Assembly (NCBI GenBank): GCA_020744425.1
Contig: JAGMUV010000026.1
Span: forward strand, 310,001-374,000
DNA from: Dactylonectria macrodidyma
Taxonomy: Eukaryota; Ascomycota; Sordariomycetes; Hypocreales; Nectriaceae
Direction: 5' to 3'
DNA: 64,000 bases
The position numbers were made by a program, and so were the translations under genes. Shown here piece by piece: positions 9,568 to 21,850 of the stretch (positions are counted from its first letter, which is position 1; each line of letters starts with the position of its first letter). The notes under the pieces are model-generated. The model was not told the DNA's origin. It was given only the letters and a program-made list of their open reading frames with translations, and ran no database searches.

Positions 9568-12149
9568 TTGGCCGTCCATTGCACGACATTTTTCAGACTT
9601 GCATTGTGTTTCATGACCTCTCACTTCCTACACCACCTCAAGGAGGCTGCCGGGATACCCCTAGCAACATCAATATTTGCACTTTACGTTTCCGTTTCCA
9701 TCCAACACATCTCTATCTATCTATATCTCTATCTCTACCGATCGCTGCTCTGGCAAACTGCCATAGCCAACTTCGTTCCTCAAGGCTCTATGCGCAAGCC
9801 GCGACCGGCAGAAATCCCTCCACCACCCCGATCGCCGAATTTTCACACATTTGACGACCTTTTCAACTTCCTTCAAGACTTCTATCGGGATAACGGCGCT
9901 GCCCATATCAAGAAGGCTGCTACGAAGAAGCGAGATATCGATGGAACCCCTCGATTGAGATACGTTACGCTGGCTTGTGATCGCTGCGCTGCGACACAGG
10001 AATCTCAATCCACGGACCTTCGACAGCCATCAAAAAGGAAGATCAACTGCCCGTTCAAAATCACTGCAAAATGCAATGGAAATACGAACCATTTCTGGAT
10101 CTACGAGGCCGTAGGGTGTCATAATCATCCCGCCTCTTATGACCCGTCTGCTCACCTTGTCTTTCGGAGGAGAACCCCAGCACAGCGAAGCCTTGCTAAG
10201 TCGCTTGCTCAGATAAATTCTCTTCCTGCACGAGAAATGGGAGAAATGCTTCGTCTTTCATCATCAAGACCAAGTTATTTCACGCAGAAAGATATCTATA
10301 ACGACCGACAACGCCTCCGATCTCAGCTTCTTAACGGGCTAACAGCAACTCAAGCCTGGATTTCAATCCTACGATCACATGGTCTACGACATTTCATTAA
10401 GTACGAAGATAGCGATGAATATCGCATTCAAGGAATCTTCTGGACTTATCCTTGGTGTGAGATACAATGGAAGCGGTTTCCTGAGGTCCTAGGTCTCGAT
10501 AACATACAAAACGAACCGCTTCAAAATGCCCTTTCTCCAAGTAACTGGTATCTCTGATCAGAGGTCTGTTGTGAACTTCGCATTCGGCCTTATCAATAAC
10601 GAGAGATATAGGATGCCTATCTCTGGCTTTGTCAACAACTTGATGCCTGCAGACGAGATCTTCATCTTTCAACTCCATCTGTGGTTATCACGGATAAGGA
10701 AAATGCTCTTAAGAATGCCCTAAACCAGGTTTCCCCACTGCTCAGCAGCAACTCTGCGTGTGGCATATTAACGCTAATGTGAGGGCAAAGATTATATCAC
10801 GATGGAATGCTGATGACCCTGATGACCTTGAAGACGACGATTCGGAAGCCGACGATATCCTCGAAGCTGCCAACGTAGCCTCATAATCCCTTAACAATTC
10901 ACAAGAACAAGAACCCGCCCTCTTGGTATTGCAGCCAGCCTCACCTGAAGATGACCCGCACAGTCGCCAAGGGATGTTTGAAGCCTGGAAACGAGTTGTG
11001 TATGCTCCTACTGAGGCTGACTTTGAAGCCCAGTGGAAGAAGCTTAATGATACATATCCTCTTCAGCATCACATCCTCAGTTATATCTCCAAGGAATATA
11101 TGGCGTGGCGGTTTCAGTGGGCGAAGTGTTTTATCGATAACTATCGCAACTTTGGCCAAAGGGTTAATAGCCCTACTGAGACTGCGCACAAGGATGTAAA
11201 GTCATTCCTAGTTACCGGCACAGGAGATCTTCTAGCTCTTCACCAGGCCCTTGAGACAATGCTTGAGAAAAAGAAGCGAGACTATATTCAACGCACTGCA
11301 GAGATGAATATGCGTATTCGACTTAGGTTTATGCATCGAGAATGGCTTCGTGATATCAACACGCAAGTCTCATATATTGCAGTTGACTTAATGGCTCACC
11401 AAGCTCGTCTCGCGATAGCGGCACATTTCACAGAGAAAAATCTACGCCCAAAGCATCTTTCTGCCTGTACAGGCAGCTTTACACAGCAATTTGCACTCCC
11501 ATGTGCTCATCGTATCCTAGAGCGGCTTGAGGCTCGAGAGAGCATCCAGAAGGATGATATTCATCCCCGCTGGTGGCTTGAGAAGCCTCTAGTGAGAAAA
11601 CTGCGTATTTATATGTGAAATATGCTAACTTCTGCTGCCTAGGACTTCGAAGAACCACTCCTCCGAATCCGAGACCCCTATGTTGCTCAGAACCTTCGCG
11701 GTCGACGCCGAGCTACAATGAACCAAAAGACTGCTGTTCCGTTGAATCTTGGGTCTCTGTATAGCAGCGAGAGCACAAGATCATCATCATCATCATCAAC
11801 ACGTTCATCAACACCATCGTCAACGCGCTCATCAACAGCTTCAACTGCTACGAGGCAGAGCCAAAGCTGCTATAATACACGGCAGCTGAATCCGAGTATC
11901 CGTCGAAACCGTACACAAGCCGAGATTGAGGCGGATTTGCCTACATCACGGGCTTTAACGCCGTCATCAACTCGTTCACGAACTGCTACAAATACAAGGG
12001 GAAGAGGAACACGAGGAAGACGCGGAAGGGGAACCCGGGCTAGCTTGAGGCTCTCAGCAACACCAACGCCATCCGGCGATACCTTCATGCCGGTCATTCA
12101 ATCGTCCCTACGAGATGAGATTGTGGTGAGGTCTTTGGACCAAAGCTAA
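9568..12149 (+). pseudogene. Mutator-like (MULE) transposase, decayed
   Basis: The parts in order are a FAR1-like N-terminal zinc-binding region (FDDLFNFLQDFYRDNGA, CDRCAATQ, CPFKITAKCNG, HNHPAS), the core FLQVTGISDQ...VNFAFGLINNE, the MULE hallmark QLCVWHINANV, the middle region and a SWIM-like finger (CTGSF...LPCAH). A C-terminal Ser/Thr/Arg-rich tail ends at 12149. A 51 bp intron at 11592-11642 (GTGAGA...CCTAG) joins the finger region to DFEEPLLRIRDPY. The frame is broken near 10505, near 10600 and near 10735, and a stop follows EAANVAS at about 10884. It is therefore inactive. Terminal inverted repeats and target duplications were not found, so element ends are uncertain. Confidence 0.88.
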
Positions 12150-12221
12150 GAGACTTTTTGCGTGATTCTTGGTCACCTCTAGCTGTCATAGAATTTTGGT
12201 ATGTAGAAGGGAAGGTAAGGA

Positions 12222-12298
12222 AAGAGAAGAAATTACTGAATTTCACGTGACAGGTTATATGATTAGCAATAAGGGGTTATTTGAATAGCACGACTCTT
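12222..12298. repeat. MITE-like sequence related to the 18926-19025 element
   Basis: The right portion (TATATGATTAGCAATAAGG, then GAATAGCACGACTCTT) matches the right half of the 100 bp inverted-repeat element at 18926-19025 with few differences. The left end is divergent, with only AAGAG recognisable. It sits exactly where the hAT-type reading frame on the minus strand (12299-12609) is cut off. Confidence 0.55.
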
Positions 12299-12609
12299 TT
12301 TTTTTTGCCTGGCGAAAGGGTGGGGTTGGCGAAAGGGTGGTGGTGCATGGTAGTGATTCGAGGCTGGCGATCAACATGACCTCCAGCTTGCTGGAAACCA
12401 AGACACTCTTTGGCAAGGTGCTTCTGTTGCCGTTGGACGTGCTTGGCCATGGTTTTAGAACAGTATTTGCACCGAACGCGAAGTTGAGTGGATTTACCCC
12501 CTCCTGGAGGAATTGGGGCTGCTGCCAAGTGTTCATGAACACCATGGGTCTTAGGGCGACCGCCTTTGTTACTCATCGTGATAGTTGCATGTCCTTTACT
12601 CTTCAACAC
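12299..12609 (-). pseudogene. hAT transposase N-terminal fragment (BED-type zinc finger)
   Basis: The translated minus strand reads MSNKGGRPKTHGVHEHL followed by RVRCKYCSKTMAKHVQRQQK, then HLAKECLGFQ. This is a BED-like finger (C-x2-C ... H-x-n-C) of the kind that begins fungal hAT transposases. It stops after about 100 residues at the MITE-like sequence. No catalytic or dimerisation region follows, so it is a fragment. Confidence 0.6.
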
Positions 12610-13270
12610 TGAAGAAGGGAATTTGGTGATGTTTTGTGCGCCGGTGACACGGATGCACTAAACTATTGACTAAGGTAATAGCCAGGGAGAGGATGAAAGA
12701 TAGCCTAGGAAGATTGGAGCTGAAGCGGACGAACTTAAACTCTTGGACCTAAACGGCTCAAGCCCACGCTCGCAGGATCAGTCATGTCTGGGAATTTCTG
12801 TCGATAGCTAAGACCTGTGAGTTTTCTCTGTACTTGATTGTGATTTAACCATTTGAACATGCATATGTGCAATAGAGAAAGGAGCTTCGGTCTGATAGCC
12901 ACGATGGTACCCCTATCCATCACCAAATCCCTACAGCTTGCATGGAAGAGGGGCAGAAACACGAGTAGAAAGGGCTATGGGCACGAGCTGGAGTAATGAG
13001 TAATTCTATTGCATGTGCGTCTGTTCAATGTGACAACATTCGAGCCAGCATGTAAGCTAACCGAGCCAGAGGAGGCAACCAGAAATACACGAGAAAAGTC
13101 CGAATCTGTGGACAGCCATTCTCTACCTTATTTTCACAAATCACACTCCCGACGTGACGGTCGATGTTAATAACATGGAAATATTGAAAAGAGGCTACTG
13201 TATAATAAAATGAACCTGCGGACACATGGGGCCTCCTCAGCACGCGGTGGTGCACCGACTTTGCGTTGTT
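12610..13270. other. Intergenic region, nothing recognised
   Basis: No convincing gene was seen. Short minus-strand frames at 12735-12962 and 13025-13255 lack recognisable features. Confidence 0.5.
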
Positions 13271-14866
13271 CTACCTGGTCCACCCAACTCTCAACTCTTT
13301 TTGGCGAGCTTGGGCCGAAGATATCAACTCCTCCTGGTCGGTTTCGTCATAAGTAACCTTAGTGGTTTTAGTGCATACGATGGCATTGCCTGTCTTGGGT
13401 GCCTGACGGGACAGATGAAATTTATCGCTGTTGTGGTTCACCCCCGAGCCAAGTTCCCACCTTTCGCGCCCGCAAGGGTCCATTTCAATGCAGCTTGTGA
13501 TAGTGGCGTTCCTTGGCCATCCAAATACGCGACGTTTGGAGTTAGAAGCCCCAGATTCATTTCCTCCGCACAGGGCATGCGACGCAGTGAGCAGTCTGGA
13601 ATAGACTTCGACGAGGACGGGGCGAAGGGTTGGAATGCAGACGCAGTATAGGCCAACATTGATCTCAATAATCGACCACTTTATGACTTGAGCGTAGCCC
13701 CAGGTCGCGTTGAAGTTGTTTCTGAAGCTAATGAGGGAGTCGAGACGAAGGATACTAACGACAGTGTCGCTGCGTAAGGTTAGTGTGTTACGTGAGGTTT
13801 GGTGCAGCAAGGTGATGGTTGGTTATACTTACAAGGCGCCGAGAATGAACATAATAGCAACACCAAATTTTTTCTCCCGTTTCATGTTCAAGCTCCTAAC
13901 TTTCCATAAAGGAATAGCAATCAACCATAGTGAAAGCGAGATGCTGATTGCGGCGTTCATCCAGGCAATCAGAGCAATATTAACACAGCGCCCTTCATGC
14001 TCTCCGTCCCACTTAGTCCAGATATAGCTGATAGGTTGGCATGCTATTATTGACGCAAGTATAAAGGCAATACCAAACGCACATACAAGAGCCCCTGTGC
14101 CCCATATGACTTTTCTCATACCTTCAGAAGGGAAAATTCGCAGGTACAAATAAAGCATGGCGAGCTTTAATGTTGTGACCTGGAAGAGGTATATTATAGA
14201 CACGACGTAGAAGTAGAAGCCAAATTGGTAGATCTGGTCTGGCTTCAACGTCCATACATCCTTGCCTAGGCCATTAGGGAGAATATAATTGATGATGATG
14301 GTGCTTGATGCCACGCTAGCGATGGCTGTCGCCAGAACAAGCCAGTCATCCAAGCCAAGCGGCAATTTAGCTGAAAACTTACAGGAAACCCGTTGGATGA
14401 GTAGGGCCCAGGACAAAATGACCAGTATTATCGTAATGGTGCTTGAGTCTTTGGCATCGTGACGGACCGGAGCGCTACAGCTAGTCATGGTTGCATTTTT
14501 TATCCCTATGACAAAATTAGTTGTATTGTCTGCGGAAGGGAAATGGTTAACACTTGCTCAATGATTCTTTGACTGTGCACGCGTCTGAGACCCTGGCCTC
14601 CACGTCTTGTCTGAGGGCGTCGTTGGTACAAATGCATGTCATGTTGGTTAAGAGGCAGCTTGAATTGGCGGCAGCCTCTATCAGCGGCTTGGTCTATCAA
14701 TGAGGCGCCATACGCTCAGTGTCCGTTTCTCGAGAGAGCTCATGGCAAAACATACCGAACATTTGGGTAACTGATCAAGAAGACCAGTAAGGTTGCCCTG
14801 CGTTAACGCTGGCTGCGAGTGCGGCAGTGCCGCCAAGGCTACGGCAAATAGATTGCGTACAAGCAT
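13271..14866 (-). CDS. CFEM-domain, PTH11-like rhodopsin-fold membrane receptor
   Basis: A four-exon model (14756-14866, 14554-14693, 13833-14480, 13271-13769) keeps frame and gives 465 residues. Exon 1 carries a signal peptide (MLVRNLFAVALAALPHSQP) and the start of a CFEM domain (LTGLLDQLPKC). Exon 2 carries AANSSCLLTNMTCICTND and ACTVKESLS, the CFEM cysteine pattern. Exon 3 has the multi-helix fungal rhodopsin-like domain, including LGLDDWLVL, YFYVVSIIYLFQVTTLKLAML and CQPISYIWTKWDG. Exon 4 has the hallmark WSIIEINVGLYCVCIPTLRP and a polar cytoplasmic tail. Relatives act at the plasma membrane and some sense plant surfaces. The join between exons 2 and 3 (73 bp intron) is the least certain, because several AG acceptors exist, and the GTATGT donor removes one possible CFEM cysteine. 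Confidence 0.82.
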
Positions 14867-16933
14867 GGCTGTGGGTGGCAGAAATGCAGACGAAACCCCC
14901 TGAAAGACAAGTCAAATCTGGGGATCCTGGGGACGCTGGTCTTCTGTGTGGGACCTCTCGCCGCAATGCTGTGAATATGTGTCACCAAAGATATAGTTAT
15001 CGAGGTAGAAAGATACAAAGTTAAACTTCCGTCCCATAAGGCCCCATGGAAGACCCCGAATATCGACGCCTCGCCACGCGTTGCCGCAAGCATTCCTTCA
15101 TTATGTACCTGCATATTGAAATGGAGCAACGTAAAACTCCCAAAGCCACGACGTACACGCGAGACAGGGGTTTCACATGTTTGCGATGGTTTCTTGAGGG
15201 GAAGGGTCTTCACTCCGATCTGGGGAGTTTTTACTCCGTAGCCTATCCCGGATTCCGCAGCTTCCTCCCAAGTTTGTCTTAGTGCGGTAAGTGAGACCGC
15301 AGATCAGTCCGTTAACCTATCAAGAGGCTCAGAGTCCTTCAGTCCTACAAGGGAAGGTGGATTGCCTGCACGGGTGGCTGACCCTCGTGATGCACGGCAT
15401 TGCAAGCCGGCAAACCGATTACCCTTGCTAGTACTTCGTACGGTAGAGTAGGCGGTCAGCAGATGACGTGGAGCAATTCCGACTTCGGGCGACAAGGCGA
15501 CTCAACACGAAAGAAAAGGGGTCATTTGCGCTAAAACTACCTCGTATTCCCCGGACTCATCGCACAGATCACTTCCTACCCCGCGTTTTAACTCTTATGG
15601 GCTGACTGGGGTTGAAACAGTTGTTGGCGAAGCATCCGGCATTTGTTCTCTACGAGTTCGGCTCGTTAGCAACAATCAGCCGTGGCGAGGAGGTATTTGT
15701 GGACAAGGGTCGACGTCAGCCCGAAGCTGTTAAAAGGGCTCCAAATAACCTAAATCCCTCAGTGCCTCTGTTCATCAGCTCCAGTCTTCAAGCCCGTCCT
15801 AGGAATACAAAGGGCTATTGGCTGCGGCTGATAGCTACCCCTGTGGGCTATGCGGACTTCCTGCAGACTTTAAGCATCTTTAAGACAATATAACCGCCGT
15901 CTCTAAAGAGACAGACTAAGAGACCCCCTTCTCCCCTACTAGCAACGCTAGCAGATCCCCCTTTGAGACCCATCTCTCAAACGACCCCAGAACCTTGATT
16001 TTAAGGCCCCTTTAGCAGCTATATAGACCGAACACGAGCTCGAATGGAGGAGCCCTTGGGTGTGGATTGTAACCATTCTATTCACTAGGCTAATCTGTAG
16101 ATGCGCAGGGTATCTCAGGACTTATCTTAGTCGTTGGATAGTCTCCATGCGCGCCACATGCGCTTCGGGAGTCTGGAGCGCCTCCTCCCTTGGCGTTAAA
16201 TATCCATCTTTACCTATATCTATCTATCTAGAGAGGTTAGTCAAGGTCAAAGAATGGTTCGGCGGATGACTGTGCAGCTGAATTGCGCTACCACTCCATG
16301 TCAATTGCTTTTTGGAACTCACATGACCAAATTTGAAGGATCCTTGAATGTTAAAGTTTGTAGAATAAGTGTGGCGGCTCCTCCCCCAAACAGGATCGGT
16401 TGCTGTATGCGAACCTCTCGCATGTGTTCGTTCAAGACGACTCGACAACCATCTTCTGGAAAATCGCCGCACTTGAAACCGCCACAGCATTCCAAATTAC
16501 CCTTAATATTACTCCGTATTAGCAGCAGCTAATCAGTTGTGTGCTCCCCCAGATTGTTTGGCTACCCCTGATTGATCGGCAAGACCCCTGACTAAATGCT
16601 ACTACAGCTACAAACCAACTCGTGAAGCTTATAGAGCAGAATCTTTGCAAGCTATACCACTCAGAGTAGGGTTTGCGAACTGAGCGATTCACATGGTGTG
16701 AGGCTCACCTCGGTTGATTGTCCTGAGGTTTGTGATCCGAGATAGCATCTGAAAGTGCAATGATGAGAAACAACTTGTAGTGATGGGTATCAGGACTCAT
16801 CAGATCGACGGGAATATATATACCCTCATTCGGAGACTTGGCATTTTTTCTCCTCTCCCTGTTATCCAAGCAAGGTAGGAACCCACTGCTACATCACCTT
16901 TTTACCCATTGAGTTTCCAGACCTCCCGACATC
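14867..16933. other. Long intergenic region between divergent genes
   Basis: This 2 kb stretch separates the CFEM receptor (minus) from the carboxylesterase (plus) and should hold both promoters. A TATATATA run at about 16815 lies about 115 bp before the esterase start. Short TATC runs occur near 16218. No gene, RNA or transposon was recognised. Confidence 0.5.
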
Positions 16934-18719
16934 ATGCGCCTCGTTCTCCTCAACTTACTGGTCGTTTGCTGCGCGGCGCAAGACTTTTCTGCGCCAGCAC
17001 AAACAATCCAAGACCGCGCCGATAAGACCGCGACAGTTACAATCTCATCTCCAGATGCCACCATCCTGGGGAAAGTAGCCAACGGCGTCGAATCGTTCAA
17101 CGGCATCCCTTTCGCGGAAGCCCCTGTCGGGCAGCTCAGGTTGAGACCACCTAAGCGAGTAGAAAGCTCCTTAGGCGAATTCGACGGGACTGGCCTTGCG
17201 GGAGCATGTCCACAAATGCTTTTGTCAAGCGAAAACGAGAATTTTCTCTTCGAAATGGCTGGCGACCTCGCCAACAACCCCTTCTTCCAAACCATAACGG
17301 ACCAGGCCGAAGACTGTTTGAGCATCACGGTCACGCGCCCAGAGGGCGTAAGCCAATTTGCAAAGTTACCCGTCTTGTTCTGGATCTACGGAGGTGGGTT
17401 TCAGGTATGTAGCGTTGTATCCCATTATTGAATCCGATTGATAGAGTCATGCTAAGGTGACTTACAAGTTTGGGTCGTCATCTATGTATGATGGCACAAG
17501 TCTCATCAATCACGGTGTTGACATGGGAAAACCATTCGTCTTCGTTGCCATCAACTACCGTACTTCCGGCTTCGGTTTCATGCCCGGAAAGGAAGTCCTC
17601 GCCGATGGAGCCTCCAATCTCGGATTGCTTGATCAACGGATGGCCCTGGAGTGGGTCGCTGATAATATTGAAGCCTTTGGTGGCGATCCAAGTTTGGTGA
17701 CCTTATGGGGCGAGTCAGCCGGAGCTATATCTATCCTCAATCAGATGGTTCTTTACGATGGAGACAATACCTACAATGGCGAGCCACTTTTCCGCGGAGC
17801 AATTATGAACTCAGGAAGCATAGTCCCCGCCGACCCCGTTGACTGTCCTAAAGGCCAGGAAGTTTACGATAAGGTTGTTAGAGAGGCTGGCTGCGATGGT
17901 GAGGCGGATACTCTCAACTGTCTTCGCGAGGTTGACTATTCGACTTTCCTCAATGCTGTTACCTCAGTACCCGCTTTCCTATCATACAATTCCGTGGCTC
18001 TCTCCTATCTTCCTCGGCCTGATGGGAAGGTCCTCACTGAAAGTCCGGAAATCCTTGTTGGGAGTAAGAAATACGCCGCCGTGCCCATGATCATTGGCGA
18101 CCAGGAAGACGAGGGCACATTACTCGCTATTTTCCAGCCGAACTTGACTACCACGGAGGATCTTGTCAGCTATCTGAAAGACCTTCACTTTCACGGCGCG
18201 ACTGAAGCTCAGCTTACCGAACTTGTCATGACATATGACGACGGTGTATCCGCGGTGATCAATGGCAGTCCTTTCCGCACTGCGGTATTGAACGAAGTCT
18301 TCCCAGGTTTCAAGCGTCGAGCAGCGCTGCTAGGGGATATTGTCTTCACCCTAACACGAAGAGCGTTCCTAACGCTAGCGAATCTAGCGAATCCCACAAC
18401 TCCATCATGGTCATACCTCGCTACCTACGACTACGGGACGCCTATACTCGGTACCTTTCACGCATCAGATATCATACAGGTCTTTTTCGGAATCTTGCCC
18501 AATTATGCTAGCCGCAGCATCCGGACCTATTATTTCAACTTTCTCTACCACCTGGATCCAAATAGTGGTATCAATGGGACGTACCCGACTTGGCCGCAGT
18601 GGGGCCAAGGCCAGAAGCTAATGAACTTTGAGGCGAATCAAGCTAGCCTGATAGGTGACGATTTCAGGAAGGATAGCTACGAGTTTATTCTTCAGAATTC
18701 CCAAAGCTTGTATGTCTAA
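16934..18719 (+). CDS. Secreted type-B carboxylesterase / lipase
   Basis: Two exons (16934-17404 and 17457-18719) flank a 52 bp intron (GTATGT...GCTAAG) and encode 577 residues, the normal length for fungal type-B carboxylesterases. Residues 1-15 form a signal peptide (MRLVLLNLLVVCCAA). Family motifs follow in order: FNGIPFAEAPVGQLRLRPP, EDCLSITVTRP, the oxyanion-hole motif WIYGGGFQ interrupted by the intron, and the nucleophile elbow LWGESAGAIS with Ser near 244. The C-terminal part carries the conserved region around TFHASDI with the expected catalytic histidine. The protein probably hydrolyses carboxylic esters outside the cell; the natural substrate is not evident. No frame damage is visible. 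Confidence 0.93.
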
Positions 18720-18819
18720 ATGATGAGATGCATCATTGTCTGGCCCCTTACAGATGTGGAAGCCAGATAGGAGTGTCTTCCAAGGTAGTAGAGTGGGTTG
18801 CCTTGTTGCGCAGATTTGT

Positions 18820-18854
18820 CTCTTCTTCTTCTTCTTCTTCTTCATCTTCTTCTT
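18820..18854. repeat. (TTC)n microsatellite
   Basis: An interrupted TTC/TCT run lies about 100 bp downstream of the carboxylesterase stop codon, in its 3' flank. Confidence 0.85.
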
Positions 18855-18925
18855 TATATTTGTATCTGTAGCTGAGAAAAGCAATACCGATAATTGATCC
18901 ATTTCTTCACCTGAGGTCTGTTTGA

Positions 18926-19025
18926 AAGAGTCGTGCTATTTCAGGAAATTTTCAGTCATGTGACGTTGCACGTGCGAAAAGTTATATGACTAGCAAAAAG
19001 GGGTTATTGAAATAGCACGACTCTT
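18926..19025. mobile_element. 100 bp MITE with perfect 18 bp terminal inverted repeats
   Basis: AAGAGTCGTGCTATTTCA at 18926-18943 is the exact reverse complement of 19008-19025. The enclosed 64 bp has no coding potential. Related sequence occurs at 12222-12298. I could not see a convincing target duplication at the edges. A piggyBac relic begins immediately to the right. Confidence 0.75.
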
Positions 19026-19026
19026 C

Positions 19027-19947
19027 TGGATAACCTTTTCTCTTCTAACGACCTCTTTCTTCGGCTCCGGCAGCTAGGTCACGGGGTCACAGGCACAGCC
19101 CGCCGTAACGCCGGCTTACATGAATCCCTCGTCGAGCTCAAGGCCGCAGATAACACAGCCAAAGGCAATATTCCCTTCAACGAGCTGAGAGCCTTCCCTA
19201 CGGTAGTGAACAAGGGCAGTCAGGAAGACACAATTACGCTGTATTTCCCCACTAATTTGTCTTCCGCTAGGTCAATCAGATCGTGTGGAAAGATAACGCC
19301 CTCGTCATATTCATAACAACCGCGTTTACGGAGGATGAAAGGAGTAACTGCAAGAGGAAGAAGCCGACAGGGGACCAAATGCAGTAACGGCCAATATAGC
19401 GTTTCTTCGGTGCCGAGCCCGTCAAGCTGCTTTCTATCCCGTCCATCGCTGCTGCTTACAACCTCGAGATGAACGCAGTAGACCGTGGTGACCAACTGCG
19501 GTCTTATTGGGGCCCCAACCGCCGTGTGCGTAGGGGCGGCTGGAAGGCTCTCGCTTGGGACTTTCTATTAGAAATAGCCCTTATGAATAGCTTCATTTTA
19601 CAGGAGCGAGGGCAGCCACAGTGGAAGCCGGAGCCGGACCAGAAGCATTGGCGGAAACGCATTATGAGGGATCTCATGGCAAAGGTACGCACCAGCAAGT
19701 CAGTCAAGGCAGCGGTTTCGAACGGGAGACGAATTTACGCCCGTCTCACAGCACAATTGGGTCCGAAATAAGAATCCGTCGGCATGCCTTGCTTGTAAGC
19801 GTGTACGGCTAGGCGAGGCTCGGCCGCGGGCGTTGGAGGCAGACAGCGGCAACAGCCGCAGACGACAATCACGTCGGCGATGTAAGGAGTGTGATGTAGC
19901 TCTTTGGAACAAGGGAAATTGCTGGGACTTCTACCACCACCTAAAAT
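19027..19947 (+). pseudogene. piggyBac transposase relic 1 (3' half)
   Basis: Translation in shifting frames gives LRQLGHGVTGTARRNAG, then an intron-like gap ending CGCTAG, then VNQIVWKDNALV. After that come EMNAVDRGDQLRSYW with the third catalytic Asp region, LAWDFLLEIALMNSF, and the cysteine-rich tail CKECDVALW...CWDFYHHLK. These align with the better-preserved copy at 58715-60756, including the intron position. The 5' half, including the first catalytic Asp, is missing and several frame breaks are present. Confidence 0.85.
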
Positions 19948-20040
19948 AGGTGGGGGCGGAGGTACCTTTCATTTGCGTTATTTTCGTTGGTCTGACCCCC
20001 TGTCATTAGCGTAAGTGTAGTCTCACCACCATCAAAGGGA

Positions 20041-20310
20041 TACCGGGCGGCCGCTTTTTGTCCTTGGTCCGAGAAGGTTGCAAACCCGTCCAGTTGTACG
20101 TCTACGTCGAAAAGAGAGCATGCCCACAACCGTGGCTTCGCAATGGCGCGGCCGTTGCCATCACTGTCCTCTTGGCCTCTAAGTATGGTCTTCATGTTTC
20201 CACCGCCCAGTGCATCACTGGTGGCATCCTTGGTGTGGCCCTGAGGAACTGGGGCCTTATGTCTATCCACTGGAGACAGCTCGGCTGCCGCACCTGTATG
20301 TCACGCTGAC
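20041..20310 (+). pseudogene. PHO4-type phosphate permease fragment
   Basis: The frame at 20058-20309 contains NGAAVAITVLLASKYGLHVS followed by TAQCITGGILGVALRNW and SIHWRQLG. This matches the conserved C-terminal region of Na+/phosphate symporters of the fungal PHO4/PHO89 family, which normally reads STTQCITGA...VG..L.NG...INWR. Only about 60 residues remain, flanked by unrelated sequence and followed at once by piggyBac relic 2. It is a gene fragment, perhaps captured or left after rearrangement. Confidence is limited because the match is from memory. Confidence 0.55.
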
Positions 20311-20895
20311 GGGTCACGGAAATTCCTTCTTGACGTGGCCCTCATTACAGCTATATTCTTCAGCTTCACGGGCAGCCAAAGTGGAAGAGATATACGGATC
20401 AGTTTGATTGGCGGCGGTGCCTTTACAATAGTATCTTTATTGGTGACCTCACGCAGTCAAGAGGGAGAGAGTGTGTATGGTTTGGCCGCAACGGGTCACC
20501 TGTCGCTGCGGTCTTATACGTAAACGCATTAGGCCCATCCGCGCTCCCCTGTAGGGAAGCAAAGTGTCTGTATATTGCAGTGGTTCTATATACAGAGGGA
20601 AGGCGGGAGGGAAAATCGAGTCTTGACTGCGTGAGAGATGACGAGCTACTTGCAGAGGCGAGCAATTGACTCCCATGAGGCAGTTGCAGGAGGGAAGAAC
20701 CCCTCAGTAGCCCTCCGAGGCGGGGAAGCCTATTCTGCAGTGTGGTCGTCACGTGAGGCAACCCCAATAAAACTATCCCCTTTAAAGCCTTTCACATGGA
20801 CAGTCTGAAGCGGCGGCCGCAGCGGTCAACGAAGGGATGCGACGAGTGTGATGTTGCGATTTGTGACCCAGCAGATTGTTAGGACTTTAGGTGGG
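20311..20895 (+). pseudogene. piggyBac transposase relic 2
   Basis: The stretch TGACGTGGCCCTCATTACAG and the following bases up to GGAAGAGATATAC closely match 60314-60375 of the piggyBac copy at 58715-60756 at nucleotide level. At 20833-20893 the translated cysteine-rich tail CDECDVAICDPADC followed by a DF dipeptide is still visible. Most of the intervening frame is destroyed. The 3' flank (CATTTTAATTGG then a C-rich block) resembles the 3' flank of the copy at 60.8 kb, suggesting the same family. Confidence 0.6.
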
Positions 20896-21034
20896 CAATA
20901 TGTACCGTTCTCCTCTGCATTTTAATTGGACCGAGCCCCCCCGTCGTGGCCACCATGGAAGTTTATCACAGTCAAGGGGATAGTGAAGAGGGCCCCTCCG
21001 GCTTAGCCTCGGGCGTAGGAGTGTGTGTGTGTAA

Positions 21035-21838
21035 TCAGCACCAGCTATTGGAGCTGGTGAGGAACGAACGCGGAAAAAGTGGGGTGGCACGAGGAGAAGG
21101 ACAGCACAGAAAGTCAAATACAAAAATGCTCATTTCAAATGCTAGGTTATACTGCCGTGATATCCGGACTAGCTGTGATATCTGGACTATTCCTGCCTTA
21201 GCTCGAATTAGCTTCGTCTCCTGTGTCACTTGTTCTCGCAACTGCTGGAGTTCTCCTGTCAGCTGGATCTGCATCTGTTGGAGAGTTCCTGGTCAATCTT
21301 GCCAGTCATTTGCTTTTGCATCTGTCTCAGTGTTTGCTCTGATCGGGTTTGTATTTTGTTTATTTCCTCTTGCGCCCGCGTCTCGACCCCTTGGATTTCT
21401 AGTCGAAGTTCCTGCACCAGCTCCTCTTCTTCAATCGCGATGCGCCACCTCTCCTCAAACATCGTCTATGACATCGTCTAAGGTGCCAGCCCTTCGTCGC
21501 CTGCTGGACCGTTGCGTTTGCCCGCCGCCACTCGCATGCCGTGACCCGGTTCCTGGACGCTAGCTGCAAGCCTTTTCAATGCTTCTGCCATGGCATTCTG
21601 TCACGGACTTTCGAGGTCAGTTTCGGGTCGCGCGCCGAGCGACGCGTGGGGGCAGGCGCAGTGGAGTCGTCGCCCGATACGACGATCTCGGCTGCGTCGA
21701 TGTCGCGAAATCGCAACCAAGCCTTGATGTCCTGGAAAGAGTGAAAAGAGCCAGGAATGAGTGATAGCTTCCATTGATCTTCGGGAGGGCCGGAATAGCC
21801 GCACCCTGTTCTTAACCGCAGGGTAGTTCTGATTCCAT
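21035..21838 (-). pseudogene. Coiled-coil coding relic, possibly retroelement-derived
   Basis: Minus-strand frames contain long heptad-rich helices (EEEELVQELRLEIQGVETRA then QEEINKIQTRSEQTLRQMQK, and LTGELQQLREQVTQETKLI), broken by stops and frame changes near 21270 and 21470. A further open piece at 21576-21838 carries SFQDIKAWLRFRDIDAAEIV. The helical region resembles in style the coiled coil of the LINE ORF1 at 56913-58397, but sequence identity is not obvious. I do not recognise a specific gene. Confidence 0.35.
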
Positions 21839-21850
21839 ACCATTGCCGGT

